Below are positions 24,795-32,091 of a stretch of DNA of 64,000 bases, one piece after another. Position 1 is the first letter of the stretch, and the number at the start of each line of letters is the position of its first letter. This DNA comes from UBA4416 sp964541155 (GTDB taxonomy: Bacteria > Bacteroidota > Bacteroidia > B-17B0 > Aurantibacillaceae): NCBI GenBank assembly GCA_964541155.1, contig CAZIPC010000006.1, positions 1 to 64,000 of the forward strand, read 5' to 3'. A model generated the notes under the pieces. It did no database searches. It was not told where the DNA came from and saw only the letters and a program-made list of their open reading frames with translations. A program made the position numbers and the translations under genes.

Positions 24795-26036
24795 ATGATG
24801 AAACGAAATATAGAATTAATGTCGCCAGCTGGCTCATATGAGTCGTTAATGGCAGCTATTCAGGCAGGTTGTAATTCTGTTTATTTTGGAATAGAACAGT
24901 TAAATATGCGTGCACGTTCCTCAAATAATTTCACATTAGAAGATTTAAAAAAAATTGCAGAAATAGGGAAGGAACATCAAATAAAAACGTATTTAACGCT
25001 TAATACTATTTTATATGATCATGATATTACGTTAATGAAAAGTATAGTTAATGCAGCCAAAGAAAACGGAGTTTCTGCAATTATTGCTTCTGATCATGCG
25101 GTTATGAACTATGCTAAAAAAATTGGTATGGAAATTCATATTTCTACACAAGCTAATGTTTCTAATATTGATACGGTTGAATTTTATGCAAATTTCGCAG
25201 ATGTAATTGTATTAGCACGTGAATTAAGTTTAATGCAAGTAGCTGATATCAGCAGAGAAATTAAACGAAGAAATATAATAGGTCCTTCGGGTAAACTAAT
25301 TGAACTTGAAATTTTTGCTCATGGTGCACTTTGTATGGCAGTTTCAGGAAAATGCTATTTGAGTTTACATTCTAATTTTGCATCTGCTAATAGAGGCGCA
25401 TGTATTCAAAATTGCAGAAGAAGTTACATAGTAACAGATAAAGAAGATGGTGTAGAATTTGAAATTGATAATGAATTTATAATGTCGGCAAAAGATTTAT
25501 GTACCATTGATTTTATAGATAAAATTTTAGATGCAGGTGTGAGTGTGCTTAAAATTGAAGGAAGAGGCCGTTCAGTTGATTATGTTTATCATGTTACTAA
25601 ATGCTATAATGAAGCAATTGAGGCTTATATAGATGGAACATACTCACCTCAAAAAATAAATATTTGGAAAGAGAAACTTGCAACTGTATTTAATAGAGGT
25701 TTTTGGGATGGCTATTATTTAGGTAAAAAAATGGGAGAATGGTGCAATGAAAATGGTTCTAAGTCCTCAAAGAAAAAAATATATTTAGCAAAAGGATTGA
25801 AGTATTTTGAACACGCTAAAGTAGGCGAATTTCAATGCGAATCTCATAGCTTATCAATTGGAGATGAAGTTATGATTACAGGTCCAACAACAGGTTATAT
25901 AGAAATGAAAGTGAATGAATTAAGAATTAATGGAACCTCTACTGATAAAGTAAAAAAAGGAGATGTTTTTACGATAATAAGTAGCCATAAAATAAGGCCT
26001 TCTGATAAATTATATAAACTTGTTTCCGAAAATTAA
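24795..26036 (+). CDS. U32-family Fe-S protein (TrhP/RlhA/UbiU-like)
   Basis: Protein of 413 residues named after 'peptidase U32', although characterised members are RNA or quinone hydroxylases (TrhP for tRNA ho5U34, RlhA for 23S rRNA, UbiU/UbiV for ubiquinone). The signature FAHGALCMAVSGKCYLS gives Cys180 and Cys187. Cys203 or Cys207 (GACIQNCRR) and Cys236 (KDLC) complete a probable [4Fe-4S] site. A conserved N-terminal segment reads ELMSPAGSYESLMAAIQAGC. The next gene, overlapping by one base, is a ferredoxin, a natural electron donor, and then comes a QueD-like enzyme. tRNA wobble-base hydroxylation is my first choice. The C-terminal domain (about 330-413) resembles the extra domain of TrhP-like proteins. 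Confidence 0.82.
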   Translation: MMKRNIELMSPAGSYESLMAAIQAGCNSVYFGIEQLNMRARSSNNFTLEDLKKIAEIGKEHQIKTYLTLNTILYDHDITLMKSIVNAAKENGVSAIIASDHAVMNYAKKIGMEIHISTQANVSNIDTVEFYANFADVIVLARELSLMQVADISREIKRRNIIGPSGKLIELEIFAHGALCMAVSGKCYLSLHSNFASANRGACIQNCRRSYIVTDKEDGVEFEIDNEFIMSAKDLCTIDFIDKILDAGVSVLKIEGRGRSVDYVYHVTKCYNEAIEAYIDGTYSPQKINIWKEKLATVFNRGFWDGYYLGKKMGEWCNENGSKSSKKKIYLAKGLKYFEHAKVGEFQCESHSLSIGDEVMITGPTTGYIEMKVNELRINGTSTDKVKKGDVFTIISSHKIRPSDKLYKLVSEN

Positions 26037-26263
26037 TGTTTCGTATTATTCAACAAAGAGTAAAATGTATAGGTTGCAATGCTTGTGTTGAAGCAGCGGA
26101 TTATAGATGGCGTATTTCAACTAAAGATGGCAAGTGTACATTAGTAGGTGGAATTGAAAAAAGTGGATTTTATTCTAAAATTGTTGATGACCATGAGTTA
26201 GAAGATAATCTGTTAGCTTCAAAAAATTGCCCAGTTAATATTATAAAAATTATTAAAGTATAA
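26036..26263 (+). CDS. Small [4Fe-4S] ferredoxin
   Basis: Protein of 75 residues. CIGCNAC supplies Cys11, Cys14 and Cys17, and Cys65 in KNCPVNIIKI is the fourth ligand, so a single [4Fe-4S] cluster is expected. The gene overlaps the U32 gene (TAATG) and is followed three bases later by the QueD-like gene. Its spacing and operon position suggest it passes electrons to the U32 Fe-S protein. An insertion of charged residues between the third and fourth cysteines (WRISTKDGKC) is typical of single-cluster ferredoxins. Confidence 0.88.
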   Translation: MFRIIQQRVKCIGCNACVEAADYRWRISTKDGKCTLVGGIEKSGFYSKIVDDHELEDNLLASKNCPVNIIKIIKV

Positions 26264-26266
26264 AAC

Positions 26267-26737
26267 ATGCCATTTAGCAATAATCAAAATATTAGAGTTA
26301 CTAAAAAATTTACATTTGATATGGCTCATGCCTTATATGGATATGATGGTCCTTGTAAAAATATTCATGGACATACATATACATTAAGTGTAACTTTAAT
26401 AGGAAAAGTAATTAATGATGACCTAAATCCTAAAAATGGAATGGTAATAGATTTTACTGATTTTAAAAACATAGTAAAACAAAATGTAATTGATGTTTTT
26501 GATCATTCCTTAGTGTTAAACTCAAACTCGCCACATGCTCATTTGAATGATTTGCAAATTAATTTTGATAAAATTAATTATGTTCCCTATCAACCTAGCT
26601 GTGAGAATTTATTAATTGATTTTTTTAATAGAATAAATGTAAATGTAAAAGATGGAATTTTAATAAAGTGCATTAAATTAGAAGAAACACCTACTTCTTA
26701 TGCAGAGTGGTATTTAGATGATAATAGCTATTTATAA
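26267..26737 (+). CDS. 6-pyruvoyl-tetrahydropterin synthase/QueD-family enzyme
   Basis: Protein of 156 residues. Zinc ligands are His21, His34 and His36; the catalytic Cys30 lies in CKNIHGH, a Cys-x3-His-Gly-His spacing that, as I recall, marks QueD rather than mammalian-type PTPS (Cys-x5). The Asp79-His80 pair (VFDHSLV) and the Glu139/140 pterin anchor (LEETPTSYAEW) are present. QueD makes 6-carboxytetrahydropterin for queuosine. Linked to a U32/ferredoxin pair, this favours tRNA wobble modification. The neighbouring tyrosine pathway raises a second option, making tetrahydropterin for a phenylalanine hydroxylase. No queC, queE or queF is nearby. Confidence 0.85.
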   Translation: MPFSNNQNIRVTKKFTFDMAHALYGYDGPCKNIHGHTYTLSVTLIGKVINDDLNPKNGMVIDFTDFKNIVKQNVIDVFDHSLVLNSNSPHAHLNDLQINFDKINYVPYQPSCENLLIDFFNRINVNVKDGILIKCIKLEETPTSYAEWYLDDNSYL

Positions 26738-26822
26738 TGATAAATATCAGGTTAGAAAATGACACTTATCAATTGTATTTAAATATTATAAATGAACTTT
26801 GCTGAAAGCAAAAAGTATTGTG

Positions 26823-27182
26823 ATGAAAGTAATTAAAATAAATAAGCCTGTTAGAGTGTCTGAAATAAAAACTGCATTTAATAATGAATTCCCATTTTTA
26901 AAAATAGAATTTTTTAAAAAAAGTCATAAAACAATGCAGGGTTCTCTAAAGAAGGATATTGTTTTAGATGATTTTTTAACCCCAGAGTTAGGTATTGAAA
27001 ACGAAATTGTAATTAGTGAAACTATGCTTGTTTCGGAATTAGAAAAACAATTTTATGAAAAACTAAAATTATCTACTCAAGTATTTAGAAAATCAGGTAA
27101 AAGTTGGTTAGAAACAACATTTACAGATAGTTGGACATTAAAAAAACAAAATGAAGAAGGATTAGAATTAAGTAATATTTGA
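26823..27182 (+). CDS. Conserved hypothetical protein, 119 residues
   Basis: The chosen start is the ATG at 26823 (MKVIKINKPVRVSEI). The frame stays open upstream only through TTG and GTG codons from 26799, and the ATG sits at the natural N-terminus. The sequence alternates beta-strand and helix patterns (VRVSEIKTAFNNEFPFLKIEFF; ETMLVSELEKQFYEKLKLSTQVFRKSGKSW), with no signal peptide, membrane helix or cysteine. I do not recognise a named family. It lies 85 bases after the QueD-like gene and ends before a strong bidirectional terminator. Confidence 0.65.
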   Translation: MKVIKINKPVRVSEIKTAFNNEFPFLKIEFFKKSHKTMQGSLKKDIVLDDFLTPELGIENEIVISETMLVSELEKQFYEKLKLSTQVFRKSGKSWLETTFTDSWTLKKQNEEGLELSNI

Positions 27183-27194
27183 TAGATTTTTTCA

Positions 27195-27236
27195 CATAAA
27201 AAAAAGGGATTCGATTTAGAATCCCTTTTTTTTATG
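27195..27236. terminator. Bidirectional terminator
   Basis: Perfect 18-bp stem (CATAAAAAAAAGGGATTC with GAATCCCTTTTTTTTATG) around a 6-base loop, with A/T tracts on both sides. It separates the plus-strand hypothetical gene from the minus-strand universal stress gene and can serve both. Confidence 0.9.
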
Positions 27237-27260
27237 TTTTATAAAATATAAACTTATTAT

Positions 27261-28151
27261 TTAAAATGGAACGCCTGCGGTTCCGCTAGCAGACATTGCA
27301 TTTACCTCAGGTTTTAAACATAAAACTGGTGTTTTTGAATTATTAATTAATTGATGAATATAATTACTTAATAAAACTGTTTTAAATTCAGCATCTTGAT
27401 CAGTCATTGAGATAATAAGATCAGCATTTATTTTTTTAGAAAACACAATGGTCTTTTTTACTTTATTATCCGTTTTAGTTAATGAGCTCGAAAAGTTAAT
27501 ATTTTTTTTCTCGCACTCTTTTTCTATTTGCTTAATATATACTTCTAATTTGTATTTGTTTGCTATTTCTGATTCGTTAAATAATGCCAGTATATGAATA
27601 TGACTGTTAAATACTTTAGCAATACTTATTGCAACATTAACTTTTTGTCTTGTGTGCGCAGATAAATCAATTGGTAAAACAATATTTGAATATCCTTTTT
27701 TATTAGGTAAAGCTCTTATGGTTAATATAGGCAAATCAATTTTGGTGAGTGTTCGGTAGGTATTACTTCCCATAAATAAATCGTTATTAGAATCGCCACC
27801 TTGAGTTCCCATAATCAATAAATCTGCCTTTAATTCTTTACAAATAGTTACAATTTCAGTTGAAATATTTCCTGCAGAAAATATAGGAGTTACTTTAACA
27901 TTATATTTTTTTGAAATACGTTGAGCTTCAGAACTTAATTTTTCTGACAATAAGTTTGTTAGAATACTTGGCTTTTTAATACTTAAAGATGGAAGAAGTA
28001 TGTTTAATAAATCATTTTTCTTTTCTATAAAAACTAAAAATAATTCTCCTTTTGTGTACGCAGCTATAAAAGCAGCATGTTCAATTGCGTTTTCAGCTGT
28101 TTTTGAGAAGTCGTAAGGGATAACAATTTTTCGGGTTTTGATACTAATCAT
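27261..28151 (-). CDS. Universal stress protein, tandem Usp domains
   Basis: Protein of 296 residues with two UspA domains: about 6-145 (IVIPYDFSKTAENAIEHA, then LLIMGTQGGDSNNDLFMGSNTYRTL) and about 152-285 (NIVLPIDLSAHTRQKV). The first ends with a G-x2-G-x9-G(S/T)-like ATP-binding segment, while the second lacks a clear one. These proteins bind nucleotides and aid survival under starvation or oxygen stress, and two-domain forms are common in Bacteroidota. It sits eight bases after a second Usp gene. The tail NAMSASGTAGVPF is low in complexity. Confidence 0.85.
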   Translation of the reverse strand: MISIKTRKIVIPYDFSKTAENAIEHAAFIAAYTKGELFLVFIEKKNDLLNILLPSLSIKKPSILTNLLSEKLSSEAQRISKKYNVKVTPIFSAGNISTEIVTICKELKADLLIMGTQGGDSNNDLFMGSNTYRTLTKIDLPILTIRALPNKKGYSNIVLPIDLSAHTRQKVNVAISIAKVFNSHIHILALFNESEIANKYKLEVYIKQIEKECEKKNINFSSSLTKTDNKVKKTIVFSKKINADLIISMTDQDAEFKTVLLSNYIHQLINNSKTPVLCLKPEVNAMSASGTAGVPF

Positions 28152-28159
28152 ATTATTAA

Positions 28160-28948
28160 TTATTTATGAATTGATATTACAGGGATTTGGGATGATAAAA
28201 TTATTTTTTTTGAATTATTTTCTATAAATAAACTATGTAGTGCATTGTGTTTATTGCTAATTAACATGATAATATCTGCGTTTGTTTTTTTGGCATAAGC
28301 GCTTATTCCATCCTTAAAGCTTGAAGCCATAATAGTAGTAAGTTTAAAAGGATATTTTTTTGAGCTACTTAGGTTTAATTCATCTTCTGTTTTGATATGA
28401 ACAAATTCATTATCTACGTTTAAAAATTTAATTAATTGATGAATTCGTTTTGATAACCCAGATTTAATAGATTCTTTACAATCAACAGCTACTAGCATTT
28501 TGCTTATAGAATGTTTTTTATATTTGCCTGAAACAGTTATAACAGGACAGTCTACTTTTCCTGCTAAATCTATGTTTGTAGAGCCATTTATAAGTTGTGT
28601 TATTTTATTTTTATTTTCTAATCCTAAAATCACTAAACTTATTTTTTTATTTTCTGCTAATTTTTTAATCGAACTCTTTATTCCAGTGTAACTAAACTCA
28701 CAATTTATTTTAATGTTTGGATGTTGTTTTGATAGTTTTAGTTTAATTTCTTCCATTTTTTTTTCAGATTCATTAATAGGATTTTTTTCATCTATAAATA
28801 TTAATCCTGATGTAGTATGAATTATAGGAGCTACTAATGAATGAAATAATAAAATTTTAGACTTCGTTTTTTTTGCTATTTCTAAAGCATAATTAATGGT
28901 ATTGCTAGTAGATTTTGAAAAGTCTATTCCAACTAATATTGTTTTCAT
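28160..28948 (-). CDS. Universal stress protein, tandem Usp domains (paralogue)
   Basis: Protein of 262 residues that begins MKTILVGIDFSKSTSNTINYA, the classic Usp N-terminus. The first domain spans about 1-140 (LVILGLENKNKITQLINGSTNIDLAGKV) and a diverged second one about 147-262 (KMLVAVDCKESIKSGL). The ATP-binding glycines are incomplete in both domains. Gene order on the minus strand is DoxX, this gene, then the other Usp gene, with gaps of 21 and 8 bases, so one operon is likely. Confidence 0.82.
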   Translation of the reverse strand: MKTILVGIDFSKSTSNTINYALEIAKKTKSKILLFHSLVAPIIHTTSGLIFIDEKNPINESEKKMEEIKLKLSKQHPNIKINCEFSYTGIKSSIKKLAENKKISLVILGLENKNKITQLINGSTNIDLAGKVDCPVITVSGKYKKHSISKMLVAVDCKESIKSGLSKRIHQLIKFLNVDNEFVHIKTEDELNLSSSKKYPFKLTTIMASSFKDGISAYAKKTNADIIMLISNKHNALHSLFIENNSKKIILSSQIPVISIHK

Positions 28949-28969
28949 ATTGTTTTATTTATAATTTAA

Positions 28970-29386
28970 TTATTTATAAAAAATAGTATCAAGTCCAAAA
29001 TAAAAATAGTTTGACAGTAGAATAACTAGTAATAAAATAACAAATCTTGGGAAAACATGTTGTAAATCCCAAACAGGCTTTAGAACTGAAAATGCAATGG
29101 TTACAACTAATAAATTAACTGCCAATATCACACTTACTATTTGATGAAATAATCCCATTAGCAAAAGCAATCCTCCAAAAAATTCAGTAATTGACGTGAA
29201 GTATGAAATGAATACAATTAAATATTTGGGTATTTCTTTTTTAGTAGCTTCTGTTTGAAATATACCTATAACATTTTTAATCTTTACAATAAATAATTTA
29301 TCATACCCTTGAAAAATAAATAAGATTGCCACAAAACATCTTGCAAAAAACTCAGCAATATGATAATTAAGTAGTGATAAATTCAT
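28970..29386 (-). CDS. DoxX-family membrane protein
   Basis: Protein of 138 residues with four predicted membrane helices (about 8-26, 52-72, 78-98, 108-128). The DoxX pattern is visible as RCFVAILFIFQGYDKLF near 15-31, FFGGLLLLMGLF near 69-80 and LLVVTIAFSVLKP. DoxX relatives form small quinone- or redox-associated membrane proteins, mostly uncharacterised. It leads the operon with the two universal stress genes, which fits a stress or redox setting without proving one. Confidence 0.8.
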   Translation of the reverse strand: MNLSLLNYHIAEFFARCFVAILFIFQGYDKLFIVKIKNVIGIFQTEATKKEIPKYLIVFISYFTSITEFFGGLLLLMGLFHQIVSVILAVNLLVVTIAFSVLKPVWDLQHVFPRFVILLLVILLSNYFYFGLDTIFYK

Positions 29387-29476
29387 ATGACTAAATTATA
29401 ATATTAGCTTAGTCAAAAACATGATGAATGTTATTATAAAATATGACTTTTGATAGTTTTATAATTATCATTAAAT

Positions 29477-29504
29477 AAAAAAGCAGGCAAAAGCCTGCTT
29501 TTTT
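29477..29504 (-). terminator. Rho-independent terminator of acs
   Basis: AAAAAAGCAGGC, a 4-base A loop, then GCCTGCTTTTTT: a 12-bp perfect stem with a U-tract, 22 bases after the acs stop codon on the minus strand. Confidence 0.9.
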
Positions 29505-29526
29505 GCATTTATTTATATAAAAGAAA

Positions 29527-31440
29527 TTATATACGTCCTTCTTTAATAATATCAACTAAAGATGGATCTAACAGTGTGCTTGTGTCTCCTAAATTTGAGG
29601 TATCTCCTTCTGCAATTTTTCGAAGTATACGACGCATTATTTTACCACTTCTAGTTTTTGGCAATCCTGGTACAAATTGTATTTTATCTGGTTTAGCAAT
29701 TGGTCCGATAATTCTTGATACTGTTTGAATAATGTCTTGCTTAGATAAATTAGCATCGCCATGTGTTCCATCATAAATTACATAAGCGTAAATTCCTTGC
29801 CCTTTAATATCATGAGGATAACCAACTATTGCACTTTCAATAACACCAGCATGCATGTTAATTGCATTTTCTACTTCTGCAGTACCTATTCTGTGTCCGC
29901 TAACATTAAGCACATCGTCAACTCGACCGGTAATTCTATAATTGCCTGTTTCGTCTCTCATACATCCATCGCCAGTAAAATACTTGTTTTCGTAAGTTGA
30001 AAAATAAGTTTGACGACAACGTTCATGATCATTATATGTTGTTCTAATAATTCCAGGCCAAGGAAATTTAATACATAAATTTCCACTTACATTATTACCT
30101 TCAATTTCATTCCCGTTTTCATCAACTAAACATGGTTGTATTCCGGGTAATGGAAGTGTAGCAAATGATGGTTTGCTAGGCGTAACTCCTGCAATGTTTG
30201 AAATCATCATTCCTCCAGTTTCTGTTTGCCACCAAGTATCTACAATTGGGCATTTACCTTTCCCAATATTTTTATCAAACCAGTGCCACGCCTCTTCATT
30301 AATAGGTTCTCCAACAGAGCCTAATACTTTTAGTGAGTCTAAGCTTTTTCCGTTAATATATTCTAATCCAAAGCCCATCAAACTTCTAATAGCTGTTGGC
30401 GCAGTATATAATATGTTAACATTAAATTTATCAACTATATCCCAAAATCTACCAGCATCTGGCCATGTTGGAACTCCCTCAAACATTAATGTTGTAGCGC
30501 CTGCGCTTAATGGTCCGTATATAATGTAACTATGACCAGTTATCCAGCCAACATCTGCTGTACAAAAGTGAACTTGCCCAGGTTGAAATTGGAAAACATT
30601 TACAAATGTATAATTTGCCCAAATCATATATCCTGCAGTGGTGTGAACAACTCCTTTTGGTTTACCTGTAGATCCGGAAGTATATAATATAAATAATACA
30701 TCTTCGGCATTCATTACTTCAGCAGGACAATCAGGATTACCGTGAGTTTCTACTTTTTTAATTTCATCTTCCCACCACACATCTCTTCCTTTAATCATAC
30801 TTACTGGAGTACGAGTACGTGTATAAACAATAACTCTTTTTACGGTTTTATTACTAACTAAAGCATCATCTATAACACTTTTTAAAAGAATATCTTTAGC
30901 GCCTCTAAATGCTCCATCACAAGTAATAATATATTCTGCATTAGCATCTTCTAATCTGTCGGCAATTGCTTGAGCAGAAAATCCTCCAAATATAACAGAA
31001 TGAATGGCTCCGATTCTAGCACAGGCTAACGTAGCGATAGCTAACTCAGGTATCATACCCATGTATAAACAAACGCGATCTCCTTTTTTTACGCCATTGT
31101 TTTTTAAAACATTAGCAAATTGCACTACTTTAAAATGAAGTTCTTTATATGTTAAAACGCGATGATGTTCTTCTGGATCATTAGATTCCCATATGATAGC
31201 TGGGGTATTACCATTTTTTTCTAAATGCCTATCTAAGCAGTTTTCAGTAATATTTAATTGACCACCTTCAAACCATTTAATATTAGGACTTTTAAAATCC
31301 CAATTTAATACTTTGTCCCATTTTTTTTTCCAAGTAAAAGTATCAGCTATATTACTCCAAAAAGATTCAGGATCTTGAACGCTGTTTTTATAAGCCGATT
31401 CGTAAGCTTCAAAAGTTTTGATTTGATAAGGATAATTCAT
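29527..31440 (-). CDS. acs: Acetyl-CoA synthetase (AMP-forming)
   Basis: Enzyme of 637 residues activating acetate to acetyl-CoA through acetyl-AMP. The ATP-binding loop is YTSGSTGKPKG (253-263), WWQTETGG is near the middle and the acyl-adenylate motif TGDGCMRDETGNYRITGR lies near 500-517. The lysine that protein acetyltransferases target in Acs is Lys600 (RSGKIMRR). Length and N-terminus match bacterial Acs. Across 119 bases it diverges from a zinc-ribbon/HTH gene, a porin, an MHS transporter and a sensor kinase of the CbrA/CrbS type. In Vibrio and Pseudomonas, CrbS/CrbR controls acs, so similar regulation is likely here (inference). Confidence 0.97.
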   Translation of the reverse strand: MNYPYQIKTFEAYESAYKNSVQDPESFWSNIADTFTWKKKWDKVLNWDFKSPNIKWFEGGQLNITENCLDRHLEKNGNTPAIIWESNDPEEHHRVLTYKELHFKVVQFANVLKNNGVKKGDRVCLYMGMIPELAIATLACARIGAIHSVIFGGFSAQAIADRLEDANAEYIITCDGAFRGAKDILLKSVIDDALVSNKTVKRVIVYTRTRTPVSMIKGRDVWWEDEIKKVETHGNPDCPAEVMNAEDVLFILYTSGSTGKPKGVVHTTAGYMIWANYTFVNVFQFQPGQVHFCTADVGWITGHSYIIYGPLSAGATTLMFEGVPTWPDAGRFWDIVDKFNVNILYTAPTAIRSLMGFGLEYINGKSLDSLKVLGSVGEPINEEAWHWFDKNIGKGKCPIVDTWWQTETGGMMISNIAGVTPSKPSFATLPLPGIQPCLVDENGNEIEGNNVSGNLCIKFPWPGIIRTTYNDHERCRQTYFSTYENKYFTGDGCMRDETGNYRITGRVDDVLNVSGHRIGTAEVENAINMHAGVIESAIVGYPHDIKGQGIYAYVIYDGTHGDANLSKQDIIQTVSRIIGPIAKPDKIQFVPGLPKTRSGKIMRRILRKIAEGDTSNLGDTSTLLDPSLVDIIKEGRI

Positions 31441-31512
31441 AATAATTGTGATTTGATTTATAACGAAAGTAATATTTTTAAAATACGTTCTAATAAATTA
31501 TATCGCTAATTT

Positions 31513-31543
31513 AGTATATATATGTAAAATTGGTATATATATA
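31513..31543. promoter_or_regulatory. Pair of GTATATATAT boxes, 19 bp apart
   Basis: GTATATATAT begins at 31514 and again at 31533, inside the intergenic region between acs and the zinc-ribbon gene. The 19-bp interval is close to two helical turns. Similar boxes recur before the porin gene. They are candidate binding sites, although such A/T alternation can also occur by chance in this AT-rich genome. Confidence 0.4.
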
Positions 31544-31559
31544 TTATTATCTTTAATTT

Positions 31560-31979
31560 ATGGAAAATATATCATGTCCTAAATGTCAAAATCACGATGT
31601 TGTTAAAAGTGGTGTTGTTAAAGGAAGACAGCGCTATAATTGTAAAAAATGTAATTATTATTTTACGGTATTTAAAGATGGTAAAAATATAGATCCGTAT
31701 TATGTTATAAAAGCATTGCAGTTGTATATAGAAGGAGTTAGTCTTCGTGAAATAGAACGCCTAATTGGGGTAAGTCATGTATCTGTTATAAATTGGGTAA
31801 AAAAGTATAAAATTCAAGCTCCTGAAAATATAGAGTATCGACCAACATATAAAGTATTAAAACATTCTGAATTGATTGAATTTATGAGCAATAAGGAAAC
31901 ATTAAAAGATTCAGGAATGATAGTAACAGAATTGGGCGATAAGTATATGTTAATTAAATGGGAAAAGTTTAAGAGATAG
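31560..31979 (+). CDS. IS1 InsA-like zinc-ribbon/helix-turn-helix protein without transposase domain
   Basis: Protein of 139 residues. The N-terminal zinc ribbon has Cys6, Cys9, Cys28 and Cys31 (CPKC and CKKC), followed by a helix-turn-helix (about 47-78: ALQLYIEGVSLREIERLIGVSHVSVINWVKKY). Both match the N-terminal DNA-binding half of IS1/IS1595-type transposases. No DDE catalytic domain follows in any frame: after a 45-residue unique tail the gene stops and a porin begins 112 bases on. I see no terminal inverted repeats. Intact reading frame, fixed position beside acs and paired operator-like boxes suggest a domesticated transcription regulator. Its target is inferred. Confidence 0.78.
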   Translation: MENISCPKCQNHDVVKSGVVKGRQRYNCKKCNYYFTVFKDGKNIDPYYVIKALQLYIEGVSLREIERLIGVSHVSVINWVKKYKIQAPENIEYRPTYKVLKHSELIEFMSNKETLKDSGMIVTELGDKYMLIKWEKFKR

Positions 31980-31995
31980 ATAAAAACACTTCATA

Positions 31996-32025
31996 AATAT
32001 ATACGAATTAGCACTTGTATATACA
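31996..32025. promoter_or_regulatory. TATATAC boxes, 20 bp apart, ahead of the porin gene
   Basis: AATATATAC (31996-32004) and TGTATATACA (32016-32025) repeat the TATATAC core at a 20-base interval; the second box is a perfect 10-bp palindrome. They resemble the pair upstream of the zinc-ribbon gene and lie about 65 bases before the porin start. Confidence 0.4.
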
Positions 32026-32091
32026 TTTTTTATTACAGTTACTTATTTAGTTGAAATTCGTAAAAGTATAAATCAATAAAATTTTAAACTT

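Noticed and set aside
31560..31979. Intact insertion sequence of the IS1 family
   Set aside because: Only the zinc ribbon and HTH are present; no DDE domain follows in any frame, and no inverted repeats or target duplications bracket the gene.
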